Positions 30,132 to 39,340 of a stretch of 41,825 nt of DNA are shown here, piece after piece. A program made the position numbers and the translations under genes. Under the pieces are notes generated by a model, which saw only the letters and a program-made list of their open reading frames with translations, was not told the origin of the DNA and did no database searches. The DNA comes from an uncultured Collinsella sp. Its GTDB lineage: Bacteria; Actinomycetota; Coriobacteriia; Coriobacteriales; Coriobacteriaceae. The stretch lies in contig UQZM01000013.1 in NCBI GenBank assembly GCA_900545615.1, positions 1 through 41,825 on the forward strand. The letters run 5' to 3'. Every line of letters begins with the position of its first letter. Position 1 is the stretch's first letter.

Positions 30132-31157
30132 ATGGCAGTAAAGGTTGCTATTAACGGCTTCGGTCGCATCGGTCGTCTGGCTTTCCGTCAGATGTTCGGT
30201 CATGAGGGCTCCGAGATCGTCGCTATCAACGACCTCACCTCTCCCGATATGCTCGCTTACCTGCTGAAGTACGACTCCACGCAGGGCAACTACGCTCGCG
30301 ATCACGAGGTCGTTGCTGGCGAGGATTCCATCACCGTTGACGGCAAGGAGATCAAGATTTACAAGGAGGCCGACGCTAACAACCTGCCTTGGGGCGACCT
30401 TGACGTCGACGTCGTTCTCGAGTGCACCGGCTTCTACACCAGCAAGGCTAAGGCTCAGGCCCACATCAACGCTGGCGCCAAGAAGGTCGTCATCTCCGCT
30501 CCGGCCGGCAGCGATCTGCCCACCATCGTGTACAACGTCAACCATGAGACGCTGACCGCTGAGGACAACATCATCTCCGCTGCTTCCTGCACCACCAACT
30601 GCCTCGCCCCGATGGCCAAGGGTCTGAACGACTTCGCTCCCATCGTGTCCGGCATCATGACCACCATCCACGCCTTCACCGGCGACCAGATGCCGCTCGA
30701 CGGCCCGCAGCGCAAGGGCAACTTCCGTCGCTCCCGCGCCTGCTCCGAGAACATCGTCCCGAACACCACGGGCGCTGCCAAGGCCATCGGCCTGGTTCTC
30801 CCCGAGCTCAACGGCAAGCTCATCGGTGCCGCCCAGCGCGTCCCGACGCCGACCGGCTCGCTGACCAACCTCTACGCCGTCGTTGACAAGAAGGTCACCG
30901 TCGACGAGGTCAACGCTGCCATGAAGGCCTACGCCGAGACCATCTCCGAGACCTTCGCCTACAACGAGGACCAGATCGTCTCCCGCGACATCGTCGGCGA
31001 GACCCACGGCTCCATCTTCGACGCCACTCAGACCATGTGCTCTGACCTCGGCAACGGCCAGACCCTCGTTCAGGTCACCTCTTGGTACGACAACGAGAAC
31101 TCCTACACCTCTCAGATGGTCCGCACCATCAAGTACTTCGAGAAGTTCGTTGCTTAA
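30132..31157 (+). CDS. gap: Glyceraldehyde-3-phosphate dehydrogenase, type I
   Basis: Glycolytic enzyme oxidising glyceraldehyde-3-phosphate to 1,3-bisphosphoglycerate with NAD. The 341-residue protein has the Rossmann motif INGFGRIGR (7-15), D34 after the second strand which favours NAD over NADP, the catalytic cysteine C153 in SCTTNCLAP, and NTTGAAKAIG. ATG 30132 follows AAAGGAGACAC; codon use is strongly biased, as expected for a highly expressed gene. A terminator-like hairpin separates it from pgk, so gap may be made in excess of the later genes. A palindrome upstream suggests control by carbon status. Confidence 0.98.
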   Translation: MAVKVAINGFGRIGRLAFRQMFGHEGSEIVAINDLTSPDMLAYLLKYDSTQGNYARDHEVVAGEDSITVDGKEIKIYKEADANNLPWGDLDVDVVLECTGFYTSKAKAQAHINAGAKKVVISAPAGSDLPTIVYNVNHETLTAEDNIISAASCTTNCLAPMAKGLNDFAPIVSGIMTTIHAFTGDQMPLDGPQRKGNFRRSRACSENIVPNTTGAAKAIGLVLPELNGKLIGAAQRVPTPTGSLTNLYAVVDKKVTVDEVNAAMKAYAETISETFAYNEDQIVSRDIVGETHGSIFDATQTMCSDLGNGQTLVQVTSWYDNENSYTSQMVRTIKYFEKFVA

Positions 31158-31196
31158 TTTAGCTTTTAGCGAATAGCTCGTTGAGCGTCTAAAGAA

Positions 31197-31242
31197 GGGC
31201 GCGGCCTTATAGGGCTTACACCCTAGGGTCGCGCCCTTTTTA
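31197..31242 (+). terminator. Terminator between gap and pgk
   Basis: A long GC-rich stem (GGGCGCG at 31197-31203 with CGCGCCC at 31230-31236, continued inward with a short bulge) is followed by TTTTT (31237-31241). It is a strong terminator shape, so pgk may rely on read-through or its own promoter. Confidence 0.8.
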
Positions 31243-31297
31243 TAAGAAATCGTCTGCCGTAATGGGAGGCAGACACGTACGAAAGGTAGAAGCAAAC

Positions 31298-32488
31298 ATG
31301 GCCTTTACCAAGAAGACCGTCCGCGACATCGATGTCGACGGAAAGCGCGTTCTCGTCCGCGTTGACTTTAACGTGCCTATCAAGGATGGCGTCGTTGGCG
31401 ACACCACCCGTATCAAGGCTGCCCTGCCCACCATCAACTACCTCGTTGAGCACAATGCTCGCGTCATCCTCATGAGCCACCTCGGCCGTCCCGAGGGCAC
31501 CGGCTTCCAGCCCGAGCTGTCCCTCGAGCCCGTCGCCAAGAAGCTCGCTGAGCTCTCTGGTCTCGACGTTGCCTTTGTCGCCGACACCTACGGCGAGAAG
31601 GCTGCTGAGGCTGTCGCCGCCGTCGAGCCGGGTAAGGTCCTCGTTCTCGAGAACGTCCGTTTTGACAAGCGTGAGAAGAAGAACGATCCCGAGATCGCCA
31701 AGAAGCTCGCTTCCTATGGTGACGTCTTCGTTCTCGATGCCTTCGGCACCGCTCACCGCGCCCAGGGTTCCGTCGTGGGCCCCGCCGCTTACCTGCCTGC
31801 CGTCGCCGGCTTCTTGCTCGAGAAGGAGGTCGACACGCTGACCGGCATCTTCGCCGAGCCCGAGCGCCCCTTCGTCGCCATCGTCGGCGGTTCCAAGGTT
31901 TCCTCCAAGATCGGCGTTCTCGATCACCTCATCGACTCCGCTGACACCCTGATCATCGGTGGCGGCATGGCCTACACCTTCTTCCTGGCTCAGGGCCTGT
32001 CCGTTGGTCAGTCCCTCAAGGAAGAGGACTGGGTCGAGCGCGCCGGCGAGATGCTCAAGAAGGCCGAGGAGAAGGGCGTCAAGATCCTGCTCCCCATCGA
32101 CAACCGCGTTGCCGATCACTTTGGCGAGGACGCTGTCCCCGAGGTTGTCGCTTCCGACGCTATCCCCGACGATCGTGAGGGCATGGACATCGGCCCCAAG
32201 ACCGAGGAGCTCTACGCCGAGGCCGTCAAGGGCGCCAAGACCGTGTTCTGGAATGGCCCCATGGGCGTCTTCGAGTTCGACAACTTCGCTCACGGCACCC
32301 AGGCTATCGCCGAGGCTGTTGCCGAGGCCGACTGCACCTCGATCATCGGCGGTGGCGACTCTGTCGCAGCTGTCAACAAGTTCAACCTGGCCGACAAGAT
32401 GAGCTGGATCTCCACCGGTGGTGGCGCTTCCATGGAGCTCGTCGAGGGTAAGGCCCTGCCCGGAGTGGAGGCGCTTCTCGATGCCTAA
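31298..32488 (+). CDS. pgk: Phosphoglycerate kinase
   Basis: Glycolytic kinase transferring phosphate from 1,3-bisphosphoglycerate to ADP. The 396-residue protein is full length: VRVDFNVPIKDG (about 18-29), substrate-binding LMSHLGRPEG, ENVRFDKREKKNDPE, AFGTAHRAQGSVVG, hinge and nucleotide site GGSKVSSKIGVLDHLI, FWNGPMGVFE and the C-terminal GGGDSVAAVNKF with STGGGASMELVEGK. I chose ATG 31298 by homology; the ribosome site GAAAGG (31281-31286) is somewhat distant. The last codons overlap tpiA by 8 nt (ATGCCTAA). Confidence 0.98.
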   Translation: MAFTKKTVRDIDVDGKRVLVRVDFNVPIKDGVVGDTTRIKAALPTINYLVEHNARVILMSHLGRPEGTGFQPELSLEPVAKKLAELSGLDVAFVADTYGEKAAEAVAAVEPGKVLVLENVRFDKREKKNDPEIAKKLASYGDVFVLDAFGTAHRAQGSVVGPAAYLPAVAGFLLEKEVDTLTGIFAEPERPFVAIVGGSKVSSKIGVLDHLIDSADTLIIGGGMAYTFFLAQGLSVGQSLKEEDWVERAGEMLKKAEEKGVKILLPIDNRVADHFGEDAVPEVVASDAIPDDREGMDIGPKTEELYAEAVKGAKTVFWNGPMGVFEFDNFAHGTQAIAEAVAEADCTSIIGGGDSVAAVNKFNLADKMSWISTGGGASMELVEGKALPGVEALLDA

Positions 32489-33248
32489 TCGCACCCTTCT
32501 TATCGCTGGTAACTGGAAGATGAACAACGACGTCGCCGAGGCTGCCAAGCTCGCCGACGAGCTGGCTCAGGCTCTGCCCGAGGTTCCGGCTGGCGTCGAG
32601 GTGCTCGTCTGCCCTCCGACCATCGACATCACCACGGTTCATGACCGCATTCAGGCTGCCCCCATCGCCCTCGGTGCACAGAACGTGTACTGGGAGGCCA
32701 AGGGTGCCTTCACCGGTGAGTCCTCTTGCGACATGCTCAAGTCCGCTGGCTGCACCTACTGCATCATCGGTCACTCCGAGCGTCGCGACTACTTCCACGA
32801 GACCGACGAGGACCAGAACAAGAAGGCTAAGGCTCTCGTTGCCGCCGGCCTTGTTCCCGTCTTCTGCTGCGGCGAGTCCCTCGAGGTCCGCGAGGCTGGC
32901 ACCTATGTCGAGCACGTCGTGAACCAGGTCAAGGCTGGCCTTGCTGGTCTTGAGATCACCTGCCCCAATCAGGTCGTCGTCGCCTACGAGCCCATCTGGG
33001 CCATCGGCACCGGCAAGACCGCTACCGCCGAGGACGCTCAGGAGGTCTGCGGTGCTATCCGTGAGACCCTCAAGGAGATGTTCGGCGAGGAGATCGCTAA
33101 CGGCATCCGCGTGCTGTATGGCGGTTCCGCCAAGCCCGGCAACATCGCCGAGCTCGTCGCCAAGCCCGACGTTGACGGCGCCCTCGTGGGCGGCGCTTCG
33201 CTCAAGGCTGCCGACTTCGCCTCTATGGTCGTCAAGGCAGGCGAGTAG
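32481..33248 (+). CDS. tpiA: Triosephosphate isomerase
   Basis: Glycolytic isomerase interconverting dihydroxyacetone phosphate and glyceraldehyde-3-phosphate. The 255-residue TIM barrel has AGNWKMN with the catalytic lysine near the N-terminus, the electrophile histidine in IIGHSERR, the catalytic glutamate in VAYEPIWAIGTGKTA with phosphate loop 6, and YGGSAKPGN near the end. ATG 32481 overlaps the pgk stop (8 nt), with GGAGTGGAGG (32462-32471) as ribosome site, so translation is coupled. gpmI follows after 5 nt. Confidence 0.98.
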   Translation: MPNRTLLIAGNWKMNNDVAEAAKLADELAQALPEVPAGVEVLVCPPTIDITTVHDRIQAAPIALGAQNVYWEAKGAFTGESSCDMLKSAGCTYCIIGHSERRDYFHETDEDQNKKAKALVAAGLVPVFCCGESLEVREAGTYVEHVVNQVKAGLAGLEITCPNQVVVAYEPIWAIGTGKTATAEDAQEVCGAIRETLKEMFGEEIANGIRVLYGGSAKPGNIAELVAKPDVDGALVGGASLKAADFASMVVKAGE

Positions 33249-33253
33249 GACAT

Positions 33254-34807
33254 ATGGCACAACGTCATCTTCCTGCACTCCTGATTATCATGGATGGCTG
33301 CGGCCTTGCTCCGGCCGATGGCGAGAACGCCGTCGCCGCTGCCAAGACGCCCTTCCTTGATGGCCTGTACGAGAAGTACCCCCACACCACGCTCGGTGCT
33401 TCGGGCGAGGACGTGGGCCTTCCCGACGGCCAGATGGGTAACTCCGAGGTGGGTCACCTCAACATCGGTGCCGGCCGCATCGTGTTCCAGGAGCTTTCGC
33501 GCATCAACAATGCCATCAAGGACGGCTCCATCGCCAAGAACGAGGTTTTCGTCAAGGCTATGGACGATGTCAAGGCTGACGGTAAGACTCTCCACCTCAT
33601 GGGCCTTATGAGCCCTGGCGGTGTTCATTCTCACATGAACCACGTCGAGGCTCTGGTTAAGATGGCTGCCGAGCACGGTGTCAAGACCGTTCGCGTCCAC
33701 GCCTTCATGGATGGTCGCGACGTTGACCCGCAGTCCGGTGCCGGTTACATGAGTGAGTTCTGCGCCTTCCTGGCTAAGATCTCCGAGGAGACCGGTTGCG
33801 ACGCTCGCGTTGCCACCGTCTCGGGCCGTTATTGGGCCATGGACCGCGATAATCGTTGGGAGCGCATCCAGCGCGCCTACGACGTCATGGTCAACGCGTC
33901 CGATGCTGATACCGACCCCGTTGCCGGTATCAAGGCCTACTACGAGAAGGACCCGCGCGGCGACGAGTTCGTCGAGCCCTTCGCTGCCCACAACGAGGGC
34001 ATTCACGAGGGCGACGCGGCCATCTTCTTCAACTTCCGTCCCGACCGCGCTCGTCAGATGACCCGCGTGTTCACGGACAAGGAGTTCGACGGCTTTGAGC
34101 GCGAGCAGATCAAGCTTTCGCACTTTGTGACGATGACCGAGTATGATCCGACGTTTGACGTCGAGGTCGCCTTCCCCAAGACGTTCCCCGAGAACGTCCT
34201 GGCCGACGTTATCGCCGCCAATGGCCTGAAGCAGCTGCACACTGCCGAGACCGAGAAGTACGCCCACGTGACGTTCTTCCTCAACGGTGGCATCGAGGAG
34301 CCCAAGGAGGGCGAGGAGCGCGTGCTCGTCGCTTCCCCCAAGGTTGCTACCTACGATCTGCAGCCCGAGATGAGCGCTCCCGAGGTTACCGAGAAGCTCG
34401 TCGCCGCCATCAACGAGGATCGCGCTGATTTCTACATCGTGAACTTCGCGAACTGCGACATGGTTGGTCACACCGGTGTCTTCGACGCTGCCGTTAAGGC
34501 CGTTGAGGCTGTTGACGATGCCCTGTCCAAGGTTGTCCCGGCGATTCTCGCCAAGGGCGGCTTTGCACTGATTACCGCCGACCACGGCAACGCCGATCAC
34601 ATGTTTGACGTTGCTTCCGACGGTTCCAAGCATCCGTTTACGGCTCACACCACCAACCGCGTGCCGTTCATCATCGTTGATGAGAAGGCCAAGCTCACCG
34701 GTATCGAGGACGGCCGTCTTTCCGATATCGCTCCGACCATGCTCACCATGGCTGGTATTGAGCCTTCCGCCGAGATGACGGGCCGCGTGCTCGCTACCGA
34801 GGCCTAA
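33254..34807 (+). CDS. gpmI: 2,3-bisphosphoglycerate-independent phosphoglycerate mutase
   Basis: Manganese-dependent mutase interconverting 3- and 2-phosphoglycerate. The 517-residue protein has the alkaline-phosphatase-fold metal Asp in IIMDGCG (11-17), the phosphorylated serine S64 in QMGNSEVGHLN (60-70), HSHMNH, FMDGRDVDP, FFNFRPDRARQ, NCDMVGHTG and ADHGNADHM, all metal or substrate motifs of GpmI. It lies 5 nt after tpiA with AGGA (33247-33250) upstream. The mutase thus joins the lower-glycolysis group; enolase is not in the window. Confidence 0.98.
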   Translation: MAQRHLPALLIIMDGCGLAPADGENAVAAAKTPFLDGLYEKYPHTTLGASGEDVGLPDGQMGNSEVGHLNIGAGRIVFQELSRINNAIKDGSIAKNEVFVKAMDDVKADGKTLHLMGLMSPGGVHSHMNHVEALVKMAAEHGVKTVRVHAFMDGRDVDPQSGAGYMSEFCAFLAKISEETGCDARVATVSGRYWAMDRDNRWERIQRAYDVMVNASDADTDPVAGIKAYYEKDPRGDEFVEPFAAHNEGIHEGDAAIFFNFRPDRARQMTRVFTDKEFDGFEREQIKLSHFVTMTEYDPTFDVEVAFPKTFPENVLADVIAANGLKQLHTAETEKYAHVTFFLNGGIEEPKEGEERVLVASPKVATYDLQPEMSAPEVTEKLVAAINEDRADFYIVNFANCDMVGHTGVFDAAVKAVEAVDDALSKVVPAILAKGGFALITADHGNADHMFDVASDGSKHPFTAHTTNRVPFIIVDEKAKLTGIEDGRLSDIAPTMLTMAGIEPSAEMTGRVLATEA

Positions 34808-34830
34808 TAGAAAACAAATACCGTTTTCTA
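34808..34830 (+). repeat. Small AT-rich hairpin after gpmI
   Basis: TAGAAAAC (34808-34815) and GTTTTCTA (34823-34830) pair perfectly around a 7-nt loop. It lies directly after the stop and before the main terminator. Confidence 0.55.
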
Positions 34831-34832
34831 GC

Positions 34833-34867
34833 AAGGGGGTTGTCCACAACCGGACAACCCCCTTTTT
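34833..34867 (+). terminator. Terminator after gpmI
   Basis: A perfect 13-bp stem (34833-34845 with 34852-34864, loop ACAACC) is followed by a T run ending at 34867. It is a strong intrinsic terminator and makes secG a separate unit. Confidence 0.93.
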
Positions 34868-34971
34868 GGTATTTCTGCCATTTCCACCCCGTCCTTGAGT
34901 GGCAGGTAGGGGAGAGCGGGGGATTGTGGTACAGTACTGGAGTTTGAACTGTTCTATTAAGGAGCTTATCT

Positions 34972-35226
34972 ATGGGTCCGTTCCAGATTCTTCTGTTTGT
35001 CGTTTGGGCTGTTTCTGCCGTGGCGCTGACGATTCTCGTCCTGATGCATTCCGGTAAGGGTACCGGCGTTTCGGATATGATTGCCAGCTCGCTGTATAAC
35101 TCCAGCTCTGCCACGGGCGTTATGGAGCAGAACCTTGACCGCCTGACCGTCATTATGGCTGTCGTGTTTGCCGTGTGCGTCGTGCTGTGCATGTTCTTCT
35201 TCCCGCAGGGCATCGTGGGCTACTAA
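34972..35226 (+). CDS. secG: Preprotein translocase subunit SecG
   Basis: Small membrane subunit of the SecYEG protein-export channel. The 84-residue protein has two hydrophobic segments (about 5-25 and 57-77) separated by the conserved loop MHSGKGTGVSDMIASS (25-40), typical of SecG. ATG 34972 has AAGGAG (34959-34964) 7 nt upstream. secG downstream of gap-pgk-tpi is a common arrangement in Gram-positives; here a strong terminator stands between. Its own promoter is not obvious. Confidence 0.95.
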   Translation: MGPFQILLFVVWAVSAVALTILVLMHSGKGTGVSDMIASSLYNSSSATGVMEQNLDRLTVIMAVVFAVCVVLCMFFFPQGIVGY

Positions 35227-35250
35227 TCACGAACCGCATAAATACTTGAA

Positions 35251-35279
35251 AAGGTTCCCGCAAGTGCGGGACCCTTTTT
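35251..35279 (+). terminator. Terminator after secG
   Basis: An 11-bp stem with one mismatch (35251-35261 with 35266-35276, loop AAGT) overlaps a run of five T (35275-35279). Confidence 0.85.
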
Positions 35280-35289
35280 GTTTACATAT

Positions 35290-35320
35290 TTGTAACAGAA
35301 TCAAAATATCCTCATATACT
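35290..35320 (+). promoter_or_regulatory. Candidate opp operon promoter
   Basis: TTGTAA (35290-35295) and TATACT (35315-35320) are 19 nt apart in an AT-rich stretch just after the secG terminator. The leader that follows to the oppA start is about 190 nt. Confidence 0.4.
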
Positions 35321-35404
35321 TCGCCCAACTAAAGAAAATCTCGACCGTTAACCGGAATTAGCCCCAAATCGTGCATAAAATGCGCTACTGTATTGCAATA
35401 CGTT

Positions 35405-35439
35405 GGTCCGCTTTGTATAACCAGCCAAAACGGCGGACC
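35405..35439 (+). promoter_or_regulatory. Hairpin in the oppA leader
   Basis: GGTCCGC (35405-35411) and GCGGACC (35433-35439) pair perfectly around a 21-nt loop. It lies 78 nt before the oppA start. No protein-coding gene fits the region 35280-35517. Confidence 0.45.
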
Positions 35440-35517
35440 GCGTTTGAATGGTTCGATTGGGCTGTCTTGACGTTGTCCGACCGAACTTACTTTGTCCTAT
35501 CTCATAAGGAGGATGGC

Positions 35518-37194
35518 ATGGCTGATTCTATGTTCCACCAGCCCGTTATGGGTCGTCGCGCCTTTGTCGGCGGTACCCTTGCTGCGAGCTCCATGGCTTT
35601 TCTTGCCGCATGCGGCAAGAAGGGCGGCGACGCTTCCGGTTCTGAGTCCGGTTCGACGCTGAACTTCTACATCAACAACCCGGTCTGCATCGACCCCTAT
35701 AACGTCCAGGAGGACCAGGGCACTCAGGTCGAGTACCAGCTCTTTGATGCTCTGACCTCTTATGACGCCGAGAAGGGCGAGATCGTTCCGCTGGCTTGCG
35801 AGTCCTTTGAGGCCAACGACGACGCCACCGAGTTCACCTTCAAGATCAAGAAGGCCAAGTTCCACAACGGTGACGACGTTACCTCCAAGTCCTTCAAGCT
35901 CGGTTGGGAGCGTCTGGTCAACACCAAGTCGGCCATCGCTACCGAGTACGGCCCTTCCGAGGTCTCCTATCACCTTTCTATGGTCGAGGGCTATGACGAC
36001 CTGCTTGCCGGTAACGCTACCGAGCTCAGCGGTGTTACTTGCCCCGACGATGAGACCCTCGTCGTCAAGCTGTCTTCCGCTTACGCCGACTTCCCCTTCG
36101 TCGCCTCTCACCCGGCTCTGGCCCCGGTTCCCGAGTGCGCCGAGTCCGATGTCAAGAGCTTCTATCTTGCACCGGTCGGTAACGGCCCGTTCATGATGGA
36201 CGGCAAGTGGGAGGATGGTCAGGAGATCAACCTCAAGAAGTTCGACGATTACTATGGCGACAAGGCCAAGATCGATGGCATCCACTTCCAGGTCATCAAG
36301 GACATGGAGACTGCTTACAAGGAGTTCCAGGCCGGTAACCTCGATGTCTGCGACGTTCCCGTTGCTCAGATCGATGCCGCCAAGAAGGATCGCGGCGTGT
36401 CCAAGGACGGCTACACCATGGGTGACGGCGAGCGCATGCTGCTCGGCGCCGAGCCTTCCACGTACTATCTGACCTGCAACACCACGGCCGAGCCCTTCAA
36501 CAACGCCGACCTGCGTAGGGGCATCTCCCTGGCCATCAACCGTGAGGCCATCTGCAAGACCATCTTCAAGGGTACCCGTACCCCTGCCGACGGCATTGTT
36601 CCTCCGGGCATCGATGGCTACAAGGAGGGCGCATGGGAGTTCTGCGCCTACGATGTCGACAAGGCTAACGAGTACCTCGACAAGGTTGCTCCCGCTGGCG
36701 CTAACGGGGATCGTGGCATTAGCGTGACCCTTTCCTACAACCAGGACGGCGGTCACAAGGAGATCATGGAGTCCATCATCGGTGACCTCGCCAAGGTTGG
36801 CGTTACCGCTGTCTCCGATACCCCTGAGTGGTCTGCCTTGCTCGAGCAGTACCAGAACTTTAACTATCAATTCGGTCGTCTGGGTTGGATTGCCGACTAC
36901 CCGATTATGGACAACTTCCTGTATCCGCTGTTCCACTCTGATTCCCTCGGTGGCGACAACCGCTCCGGTTACAACAACCCCGAGTTCGACGCCAAGGTCG
37001 ACGAGGCTCGTACTATTGTTGACGACGAGGAGCGCGTCGCTAAGATGCAGGAGGCCGATGCAATGGTCGCTGCCGACTGCCCGGTCATCCCGGTGATGTT
37101 CTACACGCACACCATCGTCGGCTCCGATCGCATCAAGCACCTCTATGTCGATCCGCAGAAGCACGCCGAGCTGGGTACCGCTGAGCTCGCCTAA
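35518..37194 (+). CDS. oppA: Oligopeptide ABC transporter substrate-binding lipoprotein
   Basis: Predicted extracellular peptide-binding protein of family 5 (SBP_bac_5), 558 residues. The N-terminus is a Tat-like lipoprotein signal: GRRAFVGG (R13, R14), a hydrophobic stretch and the lipobox LAAC with C32. The mature protein has FTFKIKKAKFHNGDDVTSKSFKLGWERL and VGNGPFMMDGKWEDGQEINLKKFDDYYG, typical of OppA. ATG 35518 has AAGGAGGA (35506-35513) upstream; the frame is open 49 codons further but runs through the leader hairpin. It heads a complete oppABCDF operon, so peptides are the best guess for substrate. The short opp gap with a hairpin may favour oppA mRNA. Confidence 0.92.
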   Translation: MADSMFHQPVMGRRAFVGGTLAASSMAFLAACGKKGGDASGSESGSTLNFYINNPVCIDPYNVQEDQGTQVEYQLFDALTSYDAEKGEIVPLACESFEANDDATEFTFKIKKAKFHNGDDVTSKSFKLGWERLVNTKSAIATEYGPSEVSYHLSMVEGYDDLLAGNATELSGVTCPDDETLVVKLSSAYADFPFVASHPALAPVPECAESDVKSFYLAPVGNGPFMMDGKWEDGQEINLKKFDDYYGDKAKIDGIHFQVIKDMETAYKEFQAGNLDVCDVPVAQIDAAKKDRGVSKDGYTMGDGERMLLGAEPSTYYLTCNTTAEPFNNADLRRGISLAINREAICKTIFKGTRTPADGIVPPGIDGYKEGAWEFCAYDVDKANEYLDKVAPAGANGDRGISVTLSYNQDGGHKEIMESIIGDLAKVGVTAVSDTPEWSALLEQYQNFNYQFGRLGWIADYPIMDNFLYPLFHSDSLGGDNRSGYNNPEFDAKVDEARTIVDDEERVAKMQEADAMVAADCPVIPVMFYTHTIVGSDRIKHLYVDPQKHAELGTAELA

Positions 37195-37290
37195 GAGTTT
37201 GCAGCTTCCGTGAGGGTCAAGTATTTACGTAGACCTCATGGGAAACATACAGTTCTCCCTAACCTGGGGTAAACTGGCTGATGGTAATTT

Positions 37291-37324
37291 TGGGATGCCG
37301 GTCTGGCGATCGGCATCCCATTTA
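37291..37324 (+). promoter_or_regulatory. Intercistronic hairpin between oppA and oppB
   Basis: TGGGATGCCG (37291-37300) and CGGCATCCCA (37311-37320) pair perfectly; TTTA follows, too short for strong termination. It likely sets a higher level of oppA than of the membrane genes. Confidence 0.65.
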
Positions 37325-37350
37325 GGTTAATCCCTAGATAGGGGAGTGGT

Positions 37351-38388
37351 ATGGGTAAGTACATCGTTAAACGTGTGCTTCAGTTCATCCCGGTATTTTT
37401 GGGCGTTACGCTGATTCTGTTCGCCCTTCAGAATATCGTGCCGGGAGATCCGATCAAGCTGATCGGTGGAGACAAGGCTCTGTCCCCCGAGGTGGAGCTT
37501 CAGCTTCGCGTCCGCTATCACCTGGTCCAGTCGGACGAGGACGGCAACGCGATCCTTGACGAGAACGGCGACCCCGTTCAAACGTCGCTCGTGGACCGTT
37601 ACTTGTATTACATGAACGGCCTGCTTCATGGCGATCTGGGCAATTCGTATCAGCGCAAGCTGCCGGTTACGGAAATCTTTGCCCAGAAGTATCCGTATAC
37701 GGTCAAACTTGCCGCGTGCGCCATCGTGCTCGAGGCAATTATGGGTATCGGCGCGGGTATCATTTCGGCGGTAAAGCGTTATTCCTTCTGGGATATTTTG
37801 GTAACGCTCACCACGTCGATTCTCGTTGCCGTCCCGGCTTTCTGGCTCGGTATGTTGCTGCAGCTGTTCTTTGGCGTCATTCTCAAGGACGCCACGGGCG
37901 GTGCATTCTCCATGCCGATTTCGGGTGCCGGCGGTTCCAGCTCTCAGTATCAGGATTGGATGCACTATGTGCTTCCGACCATTACGCTGGCTTCGGTTTC
38001 GACCGCTTATGCCGCCCGCATTATGCGCTCGCAGCTGCTTGACGTCATGAACCAGGATTACATCCGTACGGCAAAGGCCAAGGGTCTCTCCAATCGCGCG
38101 ATCATCGTCAAGCATGCGCTTAAGAATGCACTCATCCCCGTCGTTACCTATATTGGTGTCGACTTTGGTGGCATGCTTTCGGGCGCCATCCTGACCGAGA
38201 CGGTCTTTAACTGGCCCGGTATCGGCTATGAGGTCTATCGCGCCATTAGCATGCGTGACTGGCCCATCGTTATGGGCGGCGTTACGCTCATCGTCGTCGT
38301 CGTTATGGTGATCAACCTGCTCGTCGACATTAGCTATGCATTCCTCGACCCACGCATCCGCCTTGGCGGTCCGTCGGATAAGGCCTAA
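37351..38388 (+). CDS. oppB: Oligopeptide ABC transporter permease OppB
   Basis: Predicted membrane permease, 345 residues. The first hydrophobic segment (residues 10-28, LQFIPVFLGVTLILFALQN) is followed by an extended external loop with charged residues (about 45-95) and then five more segments. The coupling loop YIRTAKAKGLSNRAIIVKHALKNALIPV matches the OppB/DppB EAA region. ATG 37351 follows AGGGGAG (37340-37346). With OppC it forms the transport pore. The loop is longer than in the nan DppB-type permease of this window. Confidence 0.94.
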   Translation: MGKYIVKRVLQFIPVFLGVTLILFALQNIVPGDPIKLIGGDKALSPEVELQLRVRYHLVQSDEDGNAILDENGDPVQTSLVDRYLYYMNGLLHGDLGNSYQRKLPVTEIFAQKYPYTVKLAACAIVLEAIMGIGAGIISAVKRYSFWDILVTLTTSILVAVPAFWLGMLLQLFFGVILKDATGGAFSMPISGAGGSSSQYQDWMHYVLPTITLASVSTAYAARIMRSQLLDVMNQDYIRTAKAKGLSNRAIIVKHALKNALIPVVTYIGVDFGGMLSGAILTETVFNWPGIGYEVYRAISMRDWPIVMGGVTLIVVVVMVINLLVDISYAFLDPRIRLGGPSDKA

Positions 38389-38402
38389 GGGAGGTACGTC
38401 TC

Positions 38403-39338
38403 ATGCAGGAAACTGATTCTCAGTCTCAGGAGCAGGCTACCGCCACCAAGGCCGCATCTGCTCCCGCCAAGTCCCGCACGCTGTGGGGCGACGCTTTTAA
38501 GCGTCTTCGTAAGAACAAGCTCGCCGTTATCGGTGTCTGCTGGATCATCATCGTCGTTGTGGTTGCACTGACCGCAGATCTGTGGGCTAAGCCCTGGCTC
38601 GGTTCGCCGACGGCTTCCGACTCGACCACCATGGCCGAGACGTCGCTGCTGGCTCCGTGTGCAGAGCACCCGTTTGGCACCGACGCCCTTGGTCGTGACA
38701 TTCTCGTCCGCGTTATCTACGGTGCGCGCGTTTCGCTGTCCGTCGGCATTATGGCCACCACGATCTCCACGCTGATCGGTCTGGTCATGGGTGCTCTGGC
38801 GGGTTTCTACGGCGGCATCTGGGATACGATCATCATGCGCTGTGCGGACATCTTCCTGGCGTTCCCGTACGTGCTGTTCGTTGTCGCCATGATCGCCGTT
38901 ATCGGCCGTGGCCTTCAGAACGTCTTTATCGCCATCGGTATTCTCGGCTGGCCTTCGATTGCGCGCGTCTTCCGCTCTGCAATCTTGACGGTCAAGGAAA
39001 ACGACTATGTTGATGCTGCGCGCGCGATGGGTGCATCTGATGCTCGTATCGTCGTGCGTCACATCTTCCCGAACTCCGTCGCCTCCATCGTGGTCTACGC
39101 GACCATGAACATTGGTGGCGCCATCCTGACCGAGTCCGCTCTGTCCTTCCTCGGCATGGGCGTTATTCCGCCTACGCCTTCGTGGGGCTCCATGATTCAG
39201 GACGGTCAGCAGTATCTTCTGACCGCTCCCTGGATGATGATCATGCCCGGTCTGGCAATTCTCTCGACGGTGCTCGCCTTCACCCTGTTGGGTGATGGTC
39301 TGCGCGACGCCCTCGACGTCAAGATGAAGGACGCATAA
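38403..39338 (+). CDS. oppC: Oligopeptide ABC transporter permease OppC
   Basis: Predicted membrane permease, 311 residues, with an N-terminal cytosolic tail of about 40 residues rich in Gln/Ala, a first TM (about 44-64), the FGTDALGRDILVRVIYGARVSL motif shared by OppC/DppC, and the coupling loop YVDAARAMGASDARIVVRHIFPN. The C-terminus ends GDGLRDALDVKMKDA, the usual OppC finish. The ribosome site GGGAGG (38389-38394) lies between the oppB stop and this start. oppD follows after 2 nt. Confidence 0.94.
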   Translation: MQETDSQSQEQATATKAASAPAKSRTLWGDAFKRLRKNKLAVIGVCWIIIVVVVALTADLWAKPWLGSPTASDSTTMAETSLLAPCAEHPFGTDALGRDILVRVIYGARVSLSVGIMATTISTLIGLVMGALAGFYGGIWDTIIMRCADIFLAFPYVLFVVAMIAVIGRGLQNVFIAIGILGWPSIARVFRSAILTVKENDYVDAARAMGASDARIVVRHIFPNSVASIVVYATMNIGGAILTESALSFLGMGVIPPTPSWGSMIQDGQQYLLTAPWMMIMPGLAILSTVLAFTLLGDGLRDALDVKMKDA

Positions 39339-39340
39339 GG

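Noticed and set aside
33038..34849. Minus-strand open frame of 603 codons opposite gpmI
   Set aside because: Codon-bias artefact; it crosses gpmI and its terminator.
35371..35517. N-terminal extension of oppA by 49 codons
   Set aside because: The extension would be translated from the leader hairpin region, and the internal ATG has an ideal ribosome site followed by a proper lipoprotein signal.
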